A stretch of DNA of 64,000 bases. Origin: Manihot esculenta. Its lineage: Eukaryota; Streptophyta; Magnoliopsida; Malpighiales; Euphorbiaceae. The notes under the pieces were generated by a model that was given only the letters and a program-made list of their open reading frames with translations, was not told the origin of the DNA and made no database searches. Of this stretch, positions 59,810 to 64,000 are shown one piece after another. A program made the translations under genes and the position numbers. Position 1 is the first letter of the stretch; the number at the start of each line of letters is the position of its first letter. The stretch spans positions 11,331,573 to 11,395,572 of the forward strand of contig NC_035169.2 of the NCBI RefSeq assembly GCF_001659605.2, in the 5' to 3' direction.

Positions 59810-61759
59810 TAAATTATTGCAATTAACCTCAATATGTTAAGCTTCTCAACATTCACTTCCAGTTAAAAATCTGGATTTTCCTTTTAAGTTGTAAGTAGTA
59901 GAGTGTTATGAACATCCCCATTTTACATAACTAATTTATACATTGACAATCTTTCACTTCCCATTTCTTATTTCCTCTGTTCATCTTCTTTTTAATTGCT
60001 TAATTACAAAATCAAAGCAAGAACATAAAGGTCAATGTGACACTAGTGGAAGCAGCAAAATCATCCAATAAAACAGCATTAAGAATCCAATGAGAAGTAG
60101 CTAAGTGTCATTAATTGAAAGAAGAGAAATGGGACCACGCAGTGCAAATTCTTGTTTGCTGTTATGAAGGTTTTGTGGAGGCCTAACTCAACCAACGGTA
60201 AATAACCGAAGGTGGTGGGGACAGTTGGTGTTTGTTGGAATGGAATTGTGTCTGAAACTGTGAAGAATGTAATGAATAAAAATAAAGTCAGGTACCCACA
60301 TGCCGTCAATCCAATGAGACAATGACATGTGGTCATGGGTCCCAGAAAACATGAGGAAGACAACATGGGAGATGCCATAGAAGCTTTAAGACAGTATGGT
60401 AATGGCTCCAGATAAGTTGGTCGACCAAGTTCAATTGAATAACAAATGTCTGTGGTTGATAGGACTGATTTATAACATCTGGTCTTCATCAATATGCAGT
60501 TTGCAGATCAAAAGCATTTGGTGGTGGTGGTTGGAGTGGTCCTCTTTAGGGTTTAATGTAAAAGCTAAACATTAAAAAAAGGAATTTGTAAAACATGAAA
60601 TGATATTGAAATAAAATGAATCGATTAGACTAATCTTGTCAAAATCATTCAACCCTTTTCTCCTTTTTTTTTTTTTTTCTTTCCCCTTTTTGTTTTCTTT
60701 TAATAAATGAATTAAATTTAAATTTAAAAATATTCATTTTATTAAATTTTAAAAATTCGTATATTTAAAGTCCAAAGCATCTCTTTCAACACATCCTCAT
60801 GCATGTGATGTAGGCTACTATGTCTTTCCCTTGGGTCCCCACAAAAATAGATTTTTTTTGGCTGAACCCATCAACAAATTTAACTTCTTTTCTCCATTTT
60901 TTTGTGGATTCAAATTCAAATTATTTCTTGTATTTTATAGTCCATTTTTATATTATTTTAAAGTGACATAATTGGTAAGAAGGAGCCTTTCCATTAATAA
61001 AGCAAGAAAAGCTATTTCTGGATCACATATTCTTCTTGCCAATGCCATTGCCAGCCTTGAATGGCCATAGATGAAACTCCCAGTTGGTGGGCCCTTAGAT
61101 TAGAAGCTGGCCCAGTGTTATGTGGTCTTGGAGCCTTGTCATTTGTGACCCAATTTGAGGAACTGGAGACATATTAAGCCACAAAACTAATGGGCTAAGA
61201 CACTATACCCAGGCCACCCTGGCTCCTGGTCCATTGCCTTCCCATCATAAGGCCCTCATCAATTTCTTTTATTTATTTGCTTTACTAATTAAGAAAGACA
61301 ATGACTAATTCTCCTTTTGAAGGATCCTTAAATGTAGACCATATTCAAGGCATCATTAGAAAAATTGGCATTTTGGACCATATCAAGTTATAATTTAGAA
61401 TAAAGAAAAAGACTTTCATTGTGTACCTATTGCAGGAAAATAAAAGGCTAAAAATGATCCAAAGAGCCAGGAACATAGATAGCATACCATGCTTCTACAG
61501 AAAGATGAATCCAAGTGTTTATTCCTTTCACGAGCACCAGCTACAGAGGAAACAAATTCAACCTCAAAAGTATGCACTTCTTTGCAAGTTAATGAACTAA
61601 CAAAAGAGTTGAACTAAATCCTAACTCCTAAAACAATACAGGAATATGATCTTTCTATAATCCACAGGAAAAGAATCACATCTATTAGGCTTTCAAATAA
61701 ACAAAAACAAATTTAGAGTGAGACTGTTGTATTGTCTAGTTAGTTTGAATTTGAAAAAG
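59680..61759. other. LOG 3' flank and intergenic DNA
   Basis: The LOG 3'UTR occupies the first few hundred bases. A run of about 37 T bases lies at 59772-59808. The open frame on the minus strand at 60079-60492 (137 codons) has no recognised family and Cys/Leu/Phe-rich composition; I do not call it a gene. Confidence 0.5.
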
Positions 61760-63970
61760 TTATTGCGCCATATAACCTTTCTCATGATTTGGTTGCCCAT
61801 TTGTAGCTGACTCTGGTTCCCTTAAATCACATGATTCTTTGGAATTGCAGGGATGTAGTCTCTGTACAAAACTAAATTTCTTAGAAAATATTTTCCATTT
61901 TCTCTTCATATTTACAAGCTTCTGAAGCTCCTCCTTCATGTTTGAACAATCTTTTTCAAGTTCAGAAACACGATCCCTCAAATCAAGATTCACATCATGG
62001 TCTTGTGCAGCGTCTATTGGACAGGAGCCATCCTTTTTGGGGATCCCAAGCTTTCCACTAGGATTTTGCGAGTTCTACAAATTCTCTGAGACAAAGAACA
62101 AGCCAGAAACTGATGTACGGAGCTCTAAGAGGTAACCTCTCATTCTGTGCTGCATGGGTGCTTGCTTCTATTGAGAGCTTCTGGCAGTTCATCAGTCTAC
62201 AAAGTTGCTCCCTCTCTGTATCTGTAAGCCAAGGATGTGCCTGGGGTAGTGAAAAATAAAATTGCTCAAGTAAAATATCACTGGCACTTCAATATTGATA
62301 ATATATAACCAATGAATAGGATAATTAATTGAAGAAATAATTAGAAAATATTGATTCAATCCGAGATCTCTCATTGAATTGCTCATTGCCTCAGTCTATG
62401 AAGCATTCCATATTGCAGGCATGGGGAAGGGTACAAACATCCCCTTGCATACAATTAATGGATAAATATATACATATTCCAAAGGTTAGCACTTCACCAT
62501 GTTTCTGTGGACAAGAGAAGAGAGTTACTTTAGGTCTATTACCTTCAGAAATACATCAATAGCATGATAAACTCCATCATCAAGTGGCCTGGCATAATCA
62601 GGGATGGTAGCAGCAAGCACCTCAAATTTTGGGAGTTTCAAATTAACATCTGCTGCTACCTCAGCAAGTAAATCATCCACCAGATTGGCCACCATTGTTA
62701 TTGGTGTCAGCACATCATCGCCATCACGAACCTGGCCCTCCACAACTATGCAAGGGGAAGTTGATAAGGCTTTTTCTTGATGTAATGAGACAAAATGATC
62801 AAGAATCCTCTGAAAACAATCTACATCATAAAGGGTCTCCACTGAGTAACCCATATTTGGTATGAGATCTACAAGTACAGCTTGGTCCAATTGTGCTCCC
62901 ACCCTTTTCTCCAAATTTTCTTGGCATCATGGACTAGCATGCAACACCATAGCTGTGCGAAGCAGCCTGAGCAGAAACTTGGTGGAAGTGACTCCCTTGT
63001 TAATAGGGAGTAAGGTCACAATCTCTTCAAGAATAATTCTTTGGTCTGCCTCAGGAGAAAATGAAGCAGTTGTTCCAGGGTTGACATGATTGATGTTGTT
63101 GAAGCTTGATTGCTTATTCATCAAGGGAAGATACTTCTTAGCATAGTGTATAAGAGATGCAGCAATAGTCTCAGGCTTCATTCCCCTTGATTCAATAGCT
63201 ATAATCAATCGTCTGTAAAAGGGTAAGTTGAGGAATGAGACATCTGGAAACCACCAATTATCACCCATAGGCTCTGGTTTAGTTGCAACAGATATACCAT
63301 TACATACTATTACACTTCCCTCATTCTGAGATTTTGTTTGTCCTGACAAAGGCAAATTAAATACTTTTGGATCCATACAAGCTTTCATTGCCAAAGAATC
63401 AATGCACCTTGAGACAATGTGAAGTTCTTCTGCAGAAGGTAAAACTTCTTCACAAGTTTCTAGAGCTTTTAGTGAGTCTTCCCAATTGCTGAAGACTTCA
63501 TTAAAAAAGGCCTCTGTCTGAGCAATAAGATTTCCTTCTCCGTATTCTTCAGTCATGCGCAGGTACTCTGCTGCACATCTAAGGGAGACTACATTCAAAG
63601 CAGTGAGTTCTAATTTCACACCATAGCAGAATTTGCTTATGAGTTCAAATGCTTTAGCACCACCAGGTATGTCATCAAGTCTCAAGGCACAAATTGAACC
63701 ATTCTCACTAGAAATTTCTTCGATAAGCTTCTCCAATAGCCCACTTTTTGAAAGCTGTGGAAACTGCATCCACCACATAATTAGCAGCTTTCCTTTTCAT
63801 TTTGGTTTTGGGATAGATTGGTGGGAAAGGGACATAAACATTCAACAGAAAAGTTCATATACTAACTATTTAGAGGTTGAGCAGAACCAAATAAATGCAC
63901 CTTGTGGAGATTGAAAGACATTTCTCCGATCTCAATGGTAACATCACTTTGAAGCCCAGTTGTGCGAAGC
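61760..63970 (-). pseudogene. NPH3/BTB family protein (3' part), likely pseudogene
   Basis: Minus-strand exons in window: 63901-63970 (BTB, GLQSDVTIEIGEMSFNLHK), 62543-63763 and 61760-62240; the 5' end lies beyond 64000. Domains: the rest of BTB (LSKSGLLEKLIEE, IPGGAKAFELISKFCYG), the NPH3 domain (WWFPDVSFLNLPFYRRLIIA, LIPNMGYSVETLYDVDCFQR, CRLMNCQKLSIEASTHAAQN) and a C-terminal coiled coil (RVSELEKDCSNMKEELQKL). NPH3/RPT2-like proteins are CUL3-BTB substrate adaptors in phototropic signalling and auxin transport. Three lesions: an in-frame TGA at 62927-62929, a deletion near 62121-62135 removing the expected VIVQVLFFEQ block and shifting the frame, and a TAG at 62075-62077 in the resumed frame. 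All splice sites remain GT-AG. Sequencing error is possible but would need three events. Confidence 0.82.
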
Positions 63971-64000
63971 CTGCAGATAAAGAATGATTAAAATACTCCA

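Noticed and set aside
60079..60492. 137-codon minus-strand frame downstream of LOG
   Set aside because: No recognised family, no splice or promoter context, Cys/Leu/Phe-rich composition typical of chance frames.
1..64000. tRNA, rRNA, known microRNA or CRISPR-like arrays
   Set aside because: I looked for T-loop GTTCGAATC-type motifs, common plant microRNA sequences and regularly spaced repeats and found none. Rare or diverged RNAs could be missed by eye.

Overview
This is eukaryotic nuclear DNA from a flowering plant, almost certainly a eudicot. It is AT-rich, its genes have GT-AG introns, and it carries a plastid-targeted RRM protein, a P-class PPR protein, a LONELY GUY cytokinin enzyme and an NPH3/BTB gene, with many plant Copia retrotransposons and an endogenous caulimovirid. 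I cannot name the species. I found no bacterial operons, CRISPR arrays, rRNA or convincing tRNA genes.

Layout, left to right. 1-11.3 kb is a graveyard: AT-rich DNA, a CACTA-like segment packed with TAACGGAT hairpin repeats (2.45-4.1 kb), a decayed endogenous pararetrovirus on the minus strand (4.1-7.1 kb) whose RT/RNase H gene is broken but whose second ORF is intact, a two-copy tandem repeat of about 590 bp (8.06-9.18 kb), an RPA-like pseudogene fragment and a LINE RNase H fragment. 11.3-21.7 kb holds three host genes on the plus strand: a DUF4602 nucleolar-type protein (5 exons including a 5'UTR exon), an intronless PPR protein, and a CP29-type chloroplast ribonucleoprotein (4 coding exons).

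22.2-50.0 kb is about 28 kb made mostly of Copia elements with unassigned stretches between them: element A (minus, 22.2-36.1 kb), interrupted by full-length element B (plus, 23.2-31.0 kb, target-site duplication CTAGC) and by a solo LTR of B's family (31.7-33.1 kb); element D (plus, about 36.8-41.8 kb); a possible Gypsy/Tat LTR near 44-44.9 kb; and young element E (minus, 45.9-50.0 kb, LTRs differing at 2 of 185 bases, TSD ATTTT) with an open pol but most of gag missing.

50-55.2 kb is mostly unannotated upstream DNA. 55.4-59.7 kb is a complete 7-exon LOG gene (cytokinin riboside 5'-monophosphate phosphoribohydrolase) with a G-box and TATA box. 61.8-64 kb is the 3' part of an NPH3/BTB gene on the minus strand, with at least three disabling lesions, so probably a pseudogene.

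The order PPR - CP29 - LOG matches, from memory, Arabidopsis At2g37230 - At2g37220 - At2g37210, and LOG next to NPH3 recalls At5g03270 - At5g03250. The host genes thus look like an old conserved block that retrotransposons have pried apart. They do not form a pathway: one acts in cytokinin activation, two in organelle RNA metabolism and one probably in ribosome assembly. No clearly new biological system was found; the most interesting items are the gag-deleted, pol-intact element E, the intact viral ORF2 beside a dead RT, the CpG-rich repeat inside element B, and the damaged NPH3 gene.
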